From: Herbaspirillum sp. ASV7
GTDB lineage: Bacteria > Pseudomonadota > Gammaproteobacteria > Burkholderiales > Burkholderiaceae_D
NCBI RefSeq assembly: GCF_016429215.1
Contig: NZ_JAELUH010000049.1
Location: forward strand, 1-39,993
Direction: 5' to 3'
Length of the DNA: 39,993 nucleotides
Shown here: piece after piece, positions 23,497 through 32,168 of the stretch
Layout of the letters: every line of letters begins with the position of its first letter
Numbering within the stretch: position 1 is the stretch's first letter
The notes under the pieces: model-generated
What the model was told of the DNA's origin: nothing
Databases searched by the model: none
Seen by the model: only the letters and a program-made list of their open reading frames with translations
Made by a program: the position numbers and the translations under genes

Positions 23497-24830
23497 GCAT
23501 GCTGCGTTCCCTGCGTATCCGCCTGGGGCTCACTGAGGTGGGGTCGCTGTTTGCCCTGGATGACGGGCGCTGCTATTTCCGTTTCGACGATGCCTATGCC
23601 TTGCAGGGCGAGTCGCGTCCGGTGCTCTCGCAGCTCTACTGCGCCTCCACCGAGGAGCGCACCCGCAGCCAGTTGCTCGATCCCACGCTGGCGGTCAATC
23701 GCGGCGACGGCAAGGGGGGCTTGCCGCCATTCTTCCAGAACCTGCTGCCGGAAGGGCAGTTGCGCAAGCACCTGGTACAGCGTGCCGGCCTGGCGCCGGA
23801 TGACGAATTCGGCCTCCTGGCCTATTGTGGCCGCGACCTGCCCGGCGACGTCTCGGCCCTGGCCGAGGAGCTCGACGAACGCGGCCTAGGCCGCCTGCTG
23901 GGGCAGGGCCATGACAGCTACGAGATGAGCTCCGGCCAGTTGCCGGTGCCGGGCGGGGAGTCGCTCTCCGGCGTTCAGCCCAAGCTGGCGCTGGTGCGCG
24001 AAGCCGGCGGGCGCTATGTGATGCGCTCGCGCGACAGCCAGGGCAGTCACTACATCGCCAAGCTGCCGGCGACCGACTATCCCAACATGCCGCAGGTGGA
24101 ATTCAGCGCGCTCACGCTGGCCGCCGCCGCCGGGGTCACGACCTGCCGCTTCAGCCTGGAACCCCTGTCGGCCATCGCTGCGCAACTGCCCTTCGGCTTG
24201 CGCAACGATGCCAGCCGCTTCCTGCTGGTACAGCGTTTCGACCGCGACGCCCCCACGCCCACCGGACGGCTGCACATGGAGGATTTCGCCCAGGTCACCG
24301 GCACGCCGCCGGGGTCCAAGTACGTCGGTACCTATGCGGCCATCGGCGTGGTGCTGCTGGAGCGTAGTACGCGCGGCGTGGCAGATGTGTTCGAGTTGCT
24401 GCGGCGGATCAAGGTCAACGAACTGCTGGGCAACTTCGACGCCCACCTGAAGAATTTCAGCCTGCTGTACCCCACGCCGCAAGAGGCTATCCTGTCGCCG
24501 GCCTATGACATCGTGGCCTATGCCGCCTATGTTGGCGGCGACGGCCATGCGCTGGCCTTCGTGCCAGGGCAGAAGGGCAAGCAGTTGCTCACGCCCGCCA
24601 TCCTGCGCCAGCTGGCCAACCTGTGGCGTATCCCGGAGCCCAAGCTGCAAGCGGTCCTGGTGGAGACGGTGGAGCGGGCGATGACGCAGTGGCCGGCCCT
24701 GATCGAAACCTTGCCCCTGAGCGACGCCCAGCGCCAGCGCCTGCTGGCGCGCCTGGAATCCAATGCCAGCGTGGCTGCCTGGCGCCGTCGTGCGGCGCGC
24801 AGGCAGGCCGCCAGCGGGGAGGGCGCATGA
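23493..24830 (+). CDS. hipA: HipA-family serine/threonine kinase toxin
   Basis: This 445-aa kinase is of the HipA group; E. coli HipA phosphorylates glutamyl-tRNA synthetase. The N-subdomain covers about 1-110 and the HipA core about 150-400. SLSGVQPK at 157-164 matches the Gly-rich loop whose first Ser is autophosphorylated in E. coli HipA (Ser150). YIAKLP gives the ATP-binding Lys190. GNFDAHLKNFSL gives the catalytic Asp316, and SPAYDIV the metal-binding Asp339. All key residues are present, so the kinase should be active. The start overlaps hipB by 4 bases; longer upstream frames are rejected. Its stop overlaps the start of a pseudouridine synthase gene by ATGA. Confidence 0.9.
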   Translation: MSMLRSLRIRLGLTEVGSLFALDDGRCYFRFDDAYALQGESRPVLSQLYCASTEERTRSQLLDPTLAVNRGDGKGGLPPFFQNLLPEGQLRKHLVQRAGLAPDDEFGLLAYCGRDLPGDVSALAEELDERGLGRLLGQGHDSYEMSSGQLPVPGGESLSGVQPKLALVREAGGRYVMRSRDSQGSHYIAKLPATDYPNMPQVEFSALTLAAAAGVTTCRFSLEPLSAIAAQLPFGLRNDASRFLLVQRFDRDAPTPTGRLHMEDFAQVTGTPPGSKYVGTYAAIGVVLLERSTRGVADVFELLRRIKVNELLGNFDAHLKNFSLLYPTPQEAILSPAYDIVAYAAYVGGDGHALAFVPGQKGKQLLTPAILRQLANLWRIPEPKLQAVLVETVERAMTQWPALIETLPLSDAQRQRLLARLESNASVAAWRRRAARRQAASGEGA

Positions 24831-25726
24831 GGCCTACCCCCACGTTGCCGATGCGCGAGGGGCTTTCGCCCAGCTACCTGTGGCTGCAGCCGGGGCCGTG
24901 GCGCGACATGCTGTCCTTCCTGGCCGAGCGCTTCACTGCCGTATCCGCCGAGGTCTGGCGCGAGCGCCTGTTGCGCGGCGAAGTACGCAACCAGCACGGC
25001 GAGGAACTGCGTCCGCAGTCACCTTATCGCAGTGGCGATTGCATCTTCTACTATCGCGAACTGCCGCAGGGGGAGGAGCGCATTCCCGTCGAAGAAAGGA
25101 TCCTGCACATGGACGAGCACCTGCTGGTGGCCGACAAGCCGCATTTCCTGCCGGTGATCCCGACCGGGCGCTTCGTCCAGGAAACCCTGCTGGTGCGCCT
25201 GAAGAAAGCCACCGGCCTGGAAGACCTGGTGCCCATCCATCGCCTGGACCGCGAGACCGCCGGGGTGATCGTGTTTTCGCACCAGCCGGCCAGCCGGGGC
25301 AAGTACCAGTCGATGTTCCAGCAGCGCAGCATGTTCAAGGTGTACGAGGCGATTGCGCCGTTCAGGGCCGACCTGGAACTGCCGCGCGTGCATCGCAGCC
25401 GGGTGGAGGAGATCCCGGAGCAGTTCTTCAAGATGTACGAGGCTCCCGGCGCGCCCAATTCGGAAACCCATATCTCGCTGCTGGAACAGCGCGGCGCGCT
25501 CGGCCTGTACCAGCTGGAGCCGGTCACCGGCCGCCGCCACCAGCTACGGGTGCACATGGCCGCGCTGGGGATTCCCATCGTCAATGACCTGTTCTATCCC
25601 GATGCGGTTCCGGTGGGTGTGGCCGACGACCTGGAGCGCCCCCTGAAGCTGCTGGCGCGCTCGCTGTTCTTCATCGATCCCCTCGATGGCAGCGAACGCC
25701 ACTTCATCAGCGAGCGCCAGCTCTAG
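24827..25726 (+). CDS. RluA-family pseudouridine synthase
   Basis: This 299-aa enzyme isomerises uridine in rRNA or tRNA to pseudouridine. The core motif HRLDRETAGVIVFS at about 138-151 carries the catalytic Asp141. VEERILHMDEHLLVADKPHFLPV and the RRHQLRVHMAALGIPIVND segment are standard RluA elements. The N-terminal 80 residues resemble an S4-like RNA-binding part (FLAERFTAVSAEVWRERLLRG). It starts at ATG 24827 inside the hipA stop codon (ATGA), so it is translationally coupled to the toxin gene. The target uridine is not predictable. Confidence 0.9.
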   Translation: MRPTPTLPMREGLSPSYLWLQPGPWRDMLSFLAERFTAVSAEVWRERLLRGEVRNQHGEELRPQSPYRSGDCIFYYRELPQGEERIPVEERILHMDEHLLVADKPHFLPVIPTGRFVQETLLVRLKKATGLEDLVPIHRLDRETAGVIVFSHQPASRGKYQSMFQQRSMFKVYEAIAPFRADLELPRVHRSRVEEIPEQFFKMYEAPGAPNSETHISLLEQRGALGLYQLEPVTGRRHQLRVHMAALGIPIVNDLFYPDAVPVGVADDLERPLKLLARSLFFIDPLDGSERHFISERQL

Positions 25727-25759
25727 GTCATCAAGCGCGCGACCAATGAAGTAAAATTC

Positions 25760-25775
25760 GTTTATTCCAATAAAC
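25760..25775. promoter_or_regulatory. Palindromic operator before MetR-like regulator
   Basis: GTTTATT-CC-AATAAAC is a perfect 16-base palindrome, 21 bases before ATG 25797. It is probably an autoregulatory LysR site. Confidence 0.5.
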
Positions 25776-25796
25776 AATGAACTTTTCTCATCGATC

Positions 25797-26687
25797 ATGC
25801 TGGATCGCATACATCTATCCATCGTCCAGGAGGTGGAAAAGCAGGGCTCCCTGACCGCTGCCGCCGGCGTGCTGCACGTGACGCAATCGGCACTCAGCCA
25901 TAGCATGAAGAAGCTGGAACAGCAGCTGGGCACCGATATCTGGTTGCGCGAAGGCCGCAGCCTGCGGCTCACGCAAGCCGGCCAATACCTGCTGGCGGTG
26001 GCCAACCGGGTATTGCCGCAACTGAACCTGGCCGAGGAACGCCTGCGCCAGTTCGCCCAGGGTGAGCGTGGCGCGCTGCGCATCGGCATGGAATGCCATC
26101 CCTGCTACCAATGGCTGCTGAAGGTAGTGTCGCCCTATCTGGCCGCGTGGCCGGACGTGGATGTGGATGTGAAGCAGAAATTCCAGTTCGGCGGCATCGG
26201 CGCGCTCTTTGGCTACGAGATCGACCTGCTGGTCACGCCCGACCCGCTGGACAAGCCCGGCCTGGTCTTCGAGCCGGTGTTCGACTACGAGCAGGTGCTG
26301 GTGGTGGCCGCTGGACACCCGCTGGCGCAACAGGACTACGTCACGCCCCGGCAACTGGGCAGCGAGGTGCTGGTGACCTATCCGGTGCCGGTGGATCGGC
26401 TCGACATCTACACCATGTTCCTGGCCCCGGCCGGCATCACGCCGCGCCGCCACAAGACCATCGAGACCACCGACATCATGCTGCAGATGGTGGCCAGCGG
26501 TCGTGGCGTGGCCGCCTTGCCGCGCTGGCTGGTACTGGAATATGCCGACCAGATGGCGGTGGTACCGGTGCGACTGGGCGAGCAGGGCATCGCCAAGCAC
26601 ATCTACCTGGGGGCGCGTGAGGCCGACGTCGGCATCGACTATCTGCGCGCCTTCATCGCACAGGCCAGGCAGCCGCAGCTGGCCTGA
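25797..26687 (+). CDS. LysR-family regulator, MetR-like
   Basis: This is a 296-aa LysR protein with its helix-turn-helix at residues 15-62 (GSLTAAAGVLHVTQSALSHSMKKLEQQLG). The effector domain has MetR hallmarks: IGMECHPCYQWL near residue 97, VFDYEQVLVVAAGHPLA, and TYPVPVDRLDIYTMFLAPAG. E. coli MetR controls methionine synthesis with homocysteine as co-factor. Here no methionine gene is adjacent, so the target is unknown. No Shine-Dalgarno is evident, but the palindrome at 25760 lies just upstream. It converges with the GntR gene, with 18 bases between the stops. Confidence 0.88.
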   Translation: MLDRIHLSIVQEVEKQGSLTAAAGVLHVTQSALSHSMKKLEQQLGTDIWLREGRSLRLTQAGQYLLAVANRVLPQLNLAEERLRQFAQGERGALRIGMECHPCYQWLLKVVSPYLAAWPDVDVDVKQKFQFGGIGALFGYEIDLLVTPDPLDKPGLVFEPVFDYEQVLVVAAGHPLAQQDYVTPRQLGSEVLVTYPVPVDRLDIYTMFLAPAGITPRRHKTIETTDIMLQMVASGRGVAALPRWLVLEYADQMAVVPVRLGEQGIAKHIYLGAREADVGIDYLRAFIAQARQPQLA

Positions 26688-26711
26688 GTCCCCCTGTCCG
26701 CTGGCTCAGGC
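26682..26711. terminator. Hairpin across convergent LysR / GntR stops
   Basis: GCCTGAG at 26682-26688 pairs with CTCAGGC at 26705-26711. It spans the end of the LysR gene and the end of the GntR gene. There is no T run, so it is only a candidate bidirectional terminator. Confidence 0.35.
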
Positions 26712-27380
26712 GGCTGACTTCAGCTGGTGCAGCGAGGCCACCAGGTCGGCGAAGCGCTGGCCCTGGATCATGATGTGCTGGCGCAGCACCTCCACGGTCT
26801 TCTCGGCATCGCCCGCGATGATGGCGTTGACGGCCGCCTGGTGTTCATCGAAGGACATCTTCAGGCGGTCGCGCACCCGCAGCTGCAGGCGTCGATAGGG
26901 GCGCAGGCGGCGGTGCAGGGCACGGGCCTGGTCGGCCAGGAAGCGGTTGTGGCTGCCGGCATAGATGTGGTCGTGGAAGGCCTCGTTGAGATAGAAATAG
27001 GCATCCGGATCGCTGGCGTCACGCGCGGCCTGACAGGCCTGGTGCGCCGCCTGCAGCTCGGCATGCTCGGCCGGCGTCATGCGGCGCGCCGCCAGGCGAC
27101 CACACATGGCCTCGAATTCGGCCATCACTTCAAACATCTCGATCAATTGTTGCGGGCCGATCTCGGCCACGATGGCGCCGCGTCGTGGCCGCATCTCGAC
27201 GATGCCCATCGAGGCTAGCTGGATCAGGGCCTCGCGGATGGGCGTGCGCGAGACGCCGAACTCCTCGGCCAGCGAGGTTTCATCCAGATGCTGGCCCGGC
27301 GCCAGCTTGCCGACGGCGATCTGCTCTTCGATCGATTCGCGCAGGGTTTCGGAACGGGTCTTTGGCGTGTCCATGATCAT
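26706..27380 (-). CDS. GntR-family regulator, FCD (FadR) subfamily, probable malonate operon repressor
   Basis: This 224-aa protein has an N-terminal winged helix at about 10-75 (TSLAEEFGVSRTPIREALIQLASMGIV) and an all-helical FCD ligand domain at about 80-215. It is divergent from the TRAP-malonate decarboxylase cluster. In Acinetobacter the malonate operon is repressed by MdcY, a GntR protein reported to bind ATTGTATACAAT; a close match lies in the spacer here at 27460-27471. The start at 27380 has AAAGG 5 bases upstream; a second ATG two codons later is possible. Ligand is predicted to be malonate or malonyl-derived, by context only. Confidence 0.88.
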   Translation of the reverse strand: MIMDTPKTRSETLRESIEEQIAVGKLAPGQHLDETSLAEEFGVSRTPIREALIQLASMGIVEMRPRRGAIVAEIGPQQLIEMFEVMAEFEAMCGRLAARRMTPAEHAELQAAHQACQAARDASDPDAYFYLNEAFHDHIYAGSHNRFLADQARALHRRLRPYRRLQLRVRDRLKMSFDEHQAAVNAIIAGDAEKTVEVLRQHIMIQGQRFADLVASLHQLKSAA

Positions 27381-27459
27381 GTTGCCTTTAAAGCAATCAT
27401 TGTAAAGGGGAGTGTGCTCCACGGGATCAATGCTTGACAATGTATGCGTTTCAGAAGAA

Positions 27460-27471
27460 ATTGTATACACG
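27460..27471. promoter_or_regulatory. GntR operator candidate, ATTGTATACA type
   Basis: ATTGTATACACG matches 10 of 12 bases of ATTGTATACAAT, the site reported for the MdcY malonate repressor. It lies in the 145-base divergent spacer, 54 bases before the TRAP operon. A weaker half, AATGTATGCG, begins at 27439. Confidence 0.6.
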
Positions 27472-27525
27472 ATGAGAGCATAAAAACACACGCAGCATCC
27501 ATCAATCCCTGGAGGAGACACCACC

Positions 27526-28548
27526 ATGACCGCAATGACCCGTCGCCATTTCCTTGGCGCCCTGGCTGCAGCCCCGCTCGTGACCGGCATGCCGGCTGCC
27601 TGGGCGCAGAGCACCAACCTGAAGATATCGCACCAGTTTCCCGGTGGCACGATCACCGAGGGTGATTTCCGCGACCGCCTGGTGCGCATGTTCGCCCAGC
27701 AGGTCAGCGAGCGCACCAAGGGCGCGCTGAAGTTCGAGATCTATCCCGGCTCCTCGCTGATGAAGACCAACGCGCAGTTCTCGGCCATGCGCAAGGGCGC
27801 GCTGGACATGTCGCTGGTGCCGCTGAACTACGCCGGCGGCGAAGTCCCGGAAACCAATATCGGCCTGATGCCCGGCCTGGTGACGTCCTACCAGCAGGGC
27901 GCGGCCTGGAAGAATGCCGAAGTCGGCAAGGAACTGGCCCGTGTGCTGGGCGAGAAGGGCGTGGTCATCGTCAGCTGGATCTGGCAGGCCGGCGGCGTGG
28001 CCTCGCGTGGCAAGCCCATTATCGATCCGGCCGATGCCAAGGGCATGAAGGTGCGCGGCGGCTCGCGCGAGATGGACCTGATCCTCAAGGAAGCCGGTGC
28101 CGCCGTGGTGACGCTGCCCTCCAACGAAATCTATGCCGCCATGCAGACCGGCGCGATGGATGCGGCCATGACCTCGTCGACCTCCTTCATGTCCTTCCGC
28201 CTTGAAGAAGTGGCCAAGGCCCTCACCACCGGCCGTGACAAAGCCTACTGGTACATGTTCGAGCCGCTGATGATGTCCAAGGCCGTCTTCGAGCGCCTGC
28301 CCAAGGACCAGCAGGCCGTCATCATGGCGGTGGGCGCCGAGATGGAGCAGTTCGCCACCAAGGCCGCCCAGGCCGATGATATCGCCGTGGCCCAGGTCTA
28401 CCAGAAGGCCGGCGCCAAGGTGGTCGACCTCAATGCCGAGGTCGTCAAGAAGTGGCAGGACATCGCCCGCAATACCGCCTGGAAGGACTTCGCCGCACGC
28501 AACGCCAGCTGCGCCAAGCTGCTGGCCCTGGCGGAGAAGACCCTATGA
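27526..28548 (+). CDS. TRAP transporter solute-binding protein (DctP family)
   Basis: This 340-aa periplasmic binding protein captures the carboxylate for the TRAP transporter. The N-terminus TRRHFLGALAAAP is a twin-arginine-type signal, with cleavage after AWA near residue 27. DctP features include ISHQFPGGTITEGD at the start and KGMKVRGGSREMD, with Arg177 as the conserved carboxylate-binding arginine. GGAGGAG precedes ATG 27526. It overlaps the next gene by ATGA. Downstream malonate decarboxylase genes point to malonate as the substrate. Confidence 0.93.
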   Translation: MTAMTRRHFLGALAAAPLVTGMPAAWAQSTNLKISHQFPGGTITEGDFRDRLVRMFAQQVSERTKGALKFEIYPGSSLMKTNAQFSAMRKGALDMSLVPLNYAGGEVPETNIGLMPGLVTSYQQGAAWKNAEVGKELARVLGEKGVVIVSWIWQAGGVASRGKPIIDPADAKGMKVRGGSREMDLILKEAGAAVVTLPSNEIYAAMQTGAMDAAMTSSTSFMSFRLEEVAKALTTGRDKAYWYMFEPLMMSKAVFERLPKDQQAVIMAVGAEMEQFATKAAQADDIAVAQVYQKAGAKVVDLNAEVVKKWQDIARNTAWKDFAARNASCAKLLALAEKTL

Positions 28549-29126
28549 GCCATGGTTTCGAGATGCCCGGCGCGGCGGCAGCGCGTCCGGCCGTTCCCGC
28601 CAGCGCCCCGGTGGCCTGGCTGGCGGCCATCCTGCAAGGCTATCACCGGGTGGCCGTGTTCCTGGGCATGATTGCCTTGCTGGTGACGTCTTGCATCCTC
28701 ACCTACTCGGTGGTGGTGCGCTACTTCTTCCATCAGTCCACCGATTGGCAGGACGAGGCTTCGGTGTTCATGCTGGTGGGGGTGATCTTCCTGTGCTCGG
28801 CGCATGTACAGTCGCTGCGTGGGCATATCGGCATCGAAGCCCTGGCGGGTTTGCTCTCGCCGCTGGCCAACCGCATCCGCATGTTCATCGTCGACCTGCT
28901 GTCGTTTGCCTTCTGCGCCTTCTTCGCCTGGAAATCCTGGACGCTGTTCCATGAAGCCTGGGTGGAAGGGCAGACCACTTCCTCCACCTTCGCGCCGCCG
29001 CTGTGGATCCCGTATTCGCTGATGGCGCTGGGCATGACCATGCTGACCCTGCAATTGCTGGTGCAGGTGCTGGTACGCATCACCGGTACCGTGCCGGTGC
29101 AACAGGCACAAGGAGGTGCGCAATGA
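28545..29126 (+). CDS. TRAP transporter small membrane subunit (DctQ family)
   Basis: This 193-aa inner-membrane protein has four hydrophobic segments, at about residues 34-55, 72-90, 110-130 and 150-175. VVVRYFFHQSTDWQDEASVFMLV is the DctQ signature region in the first half. It starts inside the dctP stop codon and overlaps the start of the large subunit by 4 bases, so P, Q and M are translationally coupled. With the large subunit it forms the Na+-driven transporter. Confidence 0.93.
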   Translation: MSHGFEMPGAAAARPAVPASAPVAWLAAILQGYHRVAVFLGMIALLVTSCILTYSVVVRYFFHQSTDWQDEASVFMLVGVIFLCSAHVQSLRGHIGIEALAGLLSPLANRIRMFIVDLLSFAFCAFFAWKSWTLFHEAWVEGQTTSSTFAPPLWIPYSLMALGMTMLTLQLLVQVLVRITGTVPVQQAQGGAQ

Positions 29127-30472
29127 GTCCGCTGACCCTGGGTGTGCTCTATGGCGTGGTCACCATCCTGGTGATGTGTTCGGGCATGCCGATCGCCTTC
29201 GCGCTGGGCGTGGTGGCGACCGGCTTCATGTACTTCTTCATGCCGGAATCCGCACTCGATACCATCACGCAAAACGTCTACGAGGAAATCGCCTCGATCA
29301 CCTTGCTATCCATACCGCTGTTCATCCTGAAGGGGGCGGCCATCGGCAAATCCCCTGCGGGCAAGGACCTGTATTCGGCCATCCACGCCTGGCTGAACAA
29401 GGTGCCAGGCGGCCTGGGCATCGCCAACGTGTTCGCCTGCGCGCTGTTTGCGGCCATGGCGGGCTCGTCGCCGGCGACCTGCTCGGCCATCGGCTCGGCC
29501 GGCATTCCCGAGATGCGCCGTCGCGGCTACTCGCCCGGGTTTGCGGCCGGCATCATCGCCGCCGGTGGCACGCTGGGCATCCTGCTGCCGCCCTCGATCA
29601 CCATGATCCTGTATGCGGTGGCGGCCGAACAGTCGCTGGGGCGGCTGTTCCTGGCCGGCATCGGCCCGGGCGTGCTGCTGGTGATCCTGTTTGCCGGTTA
29701 TGCCGTCTATCGCGCCCGCAAGGAGTACAAGCTGGCCCATGCGGTCTACAGCGCCGGGGGCGCCAAGTCGGCCTACCTGGATGACGAGCATTTCACGCTG
29801 GCGCAGAAGGTCGAGATGCTGCCGCGTGTGCTGCCCTTCCTGGTGCTGCTGATCGGGGTGATGGTGGCGCTCTATGGTGGCCTGGCCACGCCTTCCGAGA
29901 CCGCCGGCCTGGGTGCGTTGCTGGCGCTGGTGTTGATCGCCATCGTCTATCGCATCTACAAGCCGCGCGACATCGCGCCCTTCCTCAGTTCGACCATCAA
30001 GGAGTCCGGCATGCTGCTGCTGATCATCGGCATGTCGCTGCTGTACTCCTATGTGATGAGCTACCTGCACATCAGCCAGTCGGCGGCGCAGTGGGTGGTG
30101 GATCTGCACCTGTCGAAGTGGCTGCTGCTGGCGGTGATCCTGGCCATGGTGATCGTGCTGGGCTTCTTCCTGCCGCCGGTGTCGATCATCCTCATGACCG
30201 CACCCATCATCCTGCCACCGCTGAAGGCGGCCGGCTTCGACCTGATCTGGTTCGGCATCGTCATGACGGTGGTCATGGAGATGGGCCTGATCCACCCGCC
30301 GGTGGGGCTGAACCTGTTCGTGATCAAGAACATCGCACCCGATATCGCGCTGGGCGACGTGATCAAGGGTACGATTCCTTTCCTGGCGCTGATGTTCCTC
30401 GCGGTCCTGCTCTTGTGCATGTTCCCGGGCATCGCGACCGTATTGCCTGACCTGTTGATGGGAGCCAAGTAA
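29123..30472 (+). CDS. TRAP transporter large permease (DctM family)
   Basis: This 449-aa integral membrane transporter subunit has about 12 hydrophobic segments. DctM motifs visible include VVTILVMCSGMPIAFALGV at the start, AAMAGSSPATCSAIGSAGIPEM in the first pseudo-repeat, and LPPVSIILMTAPIILPPLKAAGFD in the second. AGGAGG lies 8 bases before ATG 29123. Its stop is directly followed by the ATG of mdcA, with no intervening base, tying transport to malonate breakdown. Confidence 0.94.
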   Translation: MSPLTLGVLYGVVTILVMCSGMPIAFALGVVATGFMYFFMPESALDTITQNVYEEIASITLLSIPLFILKGAAIGKSPAGKDLYSAIHAWLNKVPGGLGIANVFACALFAAMAGSSPATCSAIGSAGIPEMRRRGYSPGFAAGIIAAGGTLGILLPPSITMILYAVAAEQSLGRLFLAGIGPGVLLVILFAGYAVYRARKEYKLAHAVYSAGGAKSAYLDDEHFTLAQKVEMLPRVLPFLVLLIGVMVALYGGLATPSETAGLGALLALVLIAIVYRIYKPRDIAPFLSSTIKESGMLLLIIGMSLLYSYVMSYLHISQSAAQWVVDLHLSKWLLLAVILAMVIVLGFFLPPVSIILMTAPIILPPLKAAGFDLIWFGIVMTVVMEMGLIHPPVGLNLFVIKNIAPDIALGDVIKGTIPFLALMFLAVLLLCMFPGIATVLPDLLMGAK

Positions 30473-32140
30473 ATGAGTGGTAACGAACGCGTGTGGAACG
30501 CGCGCCAGAAGAACCGTGAACAGCGGCTGGCACGCGCCACCGCCGCACTGGGCAGCCAGTTGCAGGGCAAGATCGCCCCTGCGGAAAAACTGGCCGATCT
30601 GCTCTATGCGGTGCTGGAAAACGGTGACCGTGTCTGTGTCGAGGGCAACAACCAGAAGCAGGCCGACTTCCTGGCCAAGGGTCTGGCTGCACTCGACCCG
30701 GCACGGGTGAACGGCTTGCACATGCTGCTCTCCGTGCTGGCCTTGCCGGAACACCTGGACGTGTTCGAGAAGGGCATCGCCGACCGGCTGGACTTTTCCT
30801 TCTCCGGCCCGCAGGCCGGCCGCCTGGCCAAGCTGGCCTCGGCCGGCAAGCTCAACATCGGCGCCATCCATACCTACCTGGAACTGTTCGGCCGCTACTT
30901 CGTGGACTTGACGCCGCGCGTGGCCCTGGTGGCCGCGCAGGCAGCCGATCGCCACGGCAACCTCTACACCGGTCCCAATACCGAGGATACGCCGGCCATC
31001 GCGGAAGCCACCGCCTTCTCCAGCGGCATCGTCATCGCCCAGGTCAACGAGATCGTCGATGAACTGCCGCGCGTGGATATCCCGGCCGACTGGGTGGGAT
31101 TTGCCATCAAGGCGCCCACGCCGCACTACATCGAACCGCTGTTCACCCGCGATCCGGCGCAGATCTCCGAGATCCAGGTGTTGATGGCGATGATGGCCAT
31201 CAAGGGCATCTATGCCGAGTACGGCGTGCAGCGCCTGAACCACGGCATCGGCTTCGATACCGCTGCCATCGAGCTGATCCTCCCGACCTATGCCGAGTCG
31301 CTGGGCCTGCGCGGCAAGATCTGCAAGCACTGGGCGCTGAACCCGCACCCGGCACTGATCCCGGCCATCGAGGCCGGCTTTGTGGAGTCGATCCACTCCT
31401 TTGGCTCCGAGCTGGGGATGGAAGACTACATCCGCGCCCGCCCTGATGTCTTCTTCGTCGGCCCCGATGGCTCCATGCGCAGCAACCGCGCCTTCTCGCA
31501 GACGGCCGGCCACTATGGTTGCGACATGTTCATCGGCTCGACGCTGCAGATCGACCTGCAGGGCAACTCGTCCACGGCCACGCTGGGACGCATTGCCGGC
31601 TTCGGCGGCGCGCCCAACATGGGCGCCGATGCACGTGGCCGTCGCCACGCCAGCGAGGCCTGGCTCAAGGCCGGCCAGCAGGCCCGCGCCGGACGCAATA
31701 CCATCCCGCGCGGCCAGAAGCTGGTGGTGCAGACGGTGGAAACCTTCCGCGAACACATGCAGCCGGCCTTCGTCGAGAAGCTCGATGCCTGGCAGCTGGG
31801 CGAGCAGGCCAAGATGCCGATCCCGCCGGTAATGATCTATGGCGACGACGTCACCCACATCCTCACCGAAGAGGGCATCGCCAACCTGCTGCTGTGCCGC
31901 ACCGAAGAAGAGCGCGAGCAAGCCATCCGCGGCGTGGCCGGCTACACCGCCGTGGGCCTGGGACGCGACAAGCGCATGGTGGAAAACCTGCGTGATCGCG
32001 GCATCATCCGCCGCGCCGAAGACATGGGCATCGACAAGCGCCTGGCCACCCGCGACCTGCTGGCGGCCAAGAACATGAAGGACCTGGTGCGCGCCTCCGG
32101 CGGGCTGTACAACCCGCCCAAGCGCTTCCGCAACTGGTAG
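30473..32140 (+). CDS. mdcA: Malonate decarboxylase alpha subunit (acetyl-ACP:malonate ACP transferase)
   Basis: This 555-aa cytosolic subunit swaps malonate for the acetyl group on the MdcC carrier protein, giving malonyl-ACP and acetate. The length is that of the family. Its CoA-transferase-like fold is indicated by VCVEGNNQKQADFLAKGL, GNLYTGPNTEDTPAIAEATAF and GFGGAPNMGADARGR. The C-terminal GLYNPPKRFRNW is typical. It starts at the base after the dctM stop, with GGGAG upstream. It is the first gene of the mdc block A-C-D-E-G-B-H. Confidence 0.97.
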   Translation: MSGNERVWNARQKNREQRLARATAALGSQLQGKIAPAEKLADLLYAVLENGDRVCVEGNNQKQADFLAKGLAALDPARVNGLHMLLSVLALPEHLDVFEKGIADRLDFSFSGPQAGRLAKLASAGKLNIGAIHTYLELFGRYFVDLTPRVALVAAQAADRHGNLYTGPNTEDTPAIAEATAFSSGIVIAQVNEIVDELPRVDIPADWVGFAIKAPTPHYIEPLFTRDPAQISEIQVLMAMMAIKGIYAEYGVQRLNHGIGFDTAAIELILPTYAESLGLRGKICKHWALNPHPALIPAIEAGFVESIHSFGSELGMEDYIRARPDVFFVGPDGSMRSNRAFSQTAGHYGCDMFIGSTLQIDLQGNSSTATLGRIAGFGGAPNMGADARGRRHASEAWLKAGQQARAGRNTIPRGQKLVVQTVETFREHMQPAFVEKLDAWQLGEQAKMPIPPVMIYGDDVTHILTEEGIANLLLCRTEEEREQAIRGVAGYTAVGLGRDKRMVENLRDRGIIRRAEDMGIDKRLATRDLLAAKNMKDLVRASGGLYNPPKRFRNW

Positions 32141-32168
32141 GCAACGGGTAAGCAATCGGAAGAACACG

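Noticed and set aside
27434..27469. Simple sigma-70 promoter TTGACA / TATACA for the TRAP-mdc cluster
   Set aside because: The boxes are 24 bases apart, too far. At the correct spacing the -10 would be a poor GAAATT.
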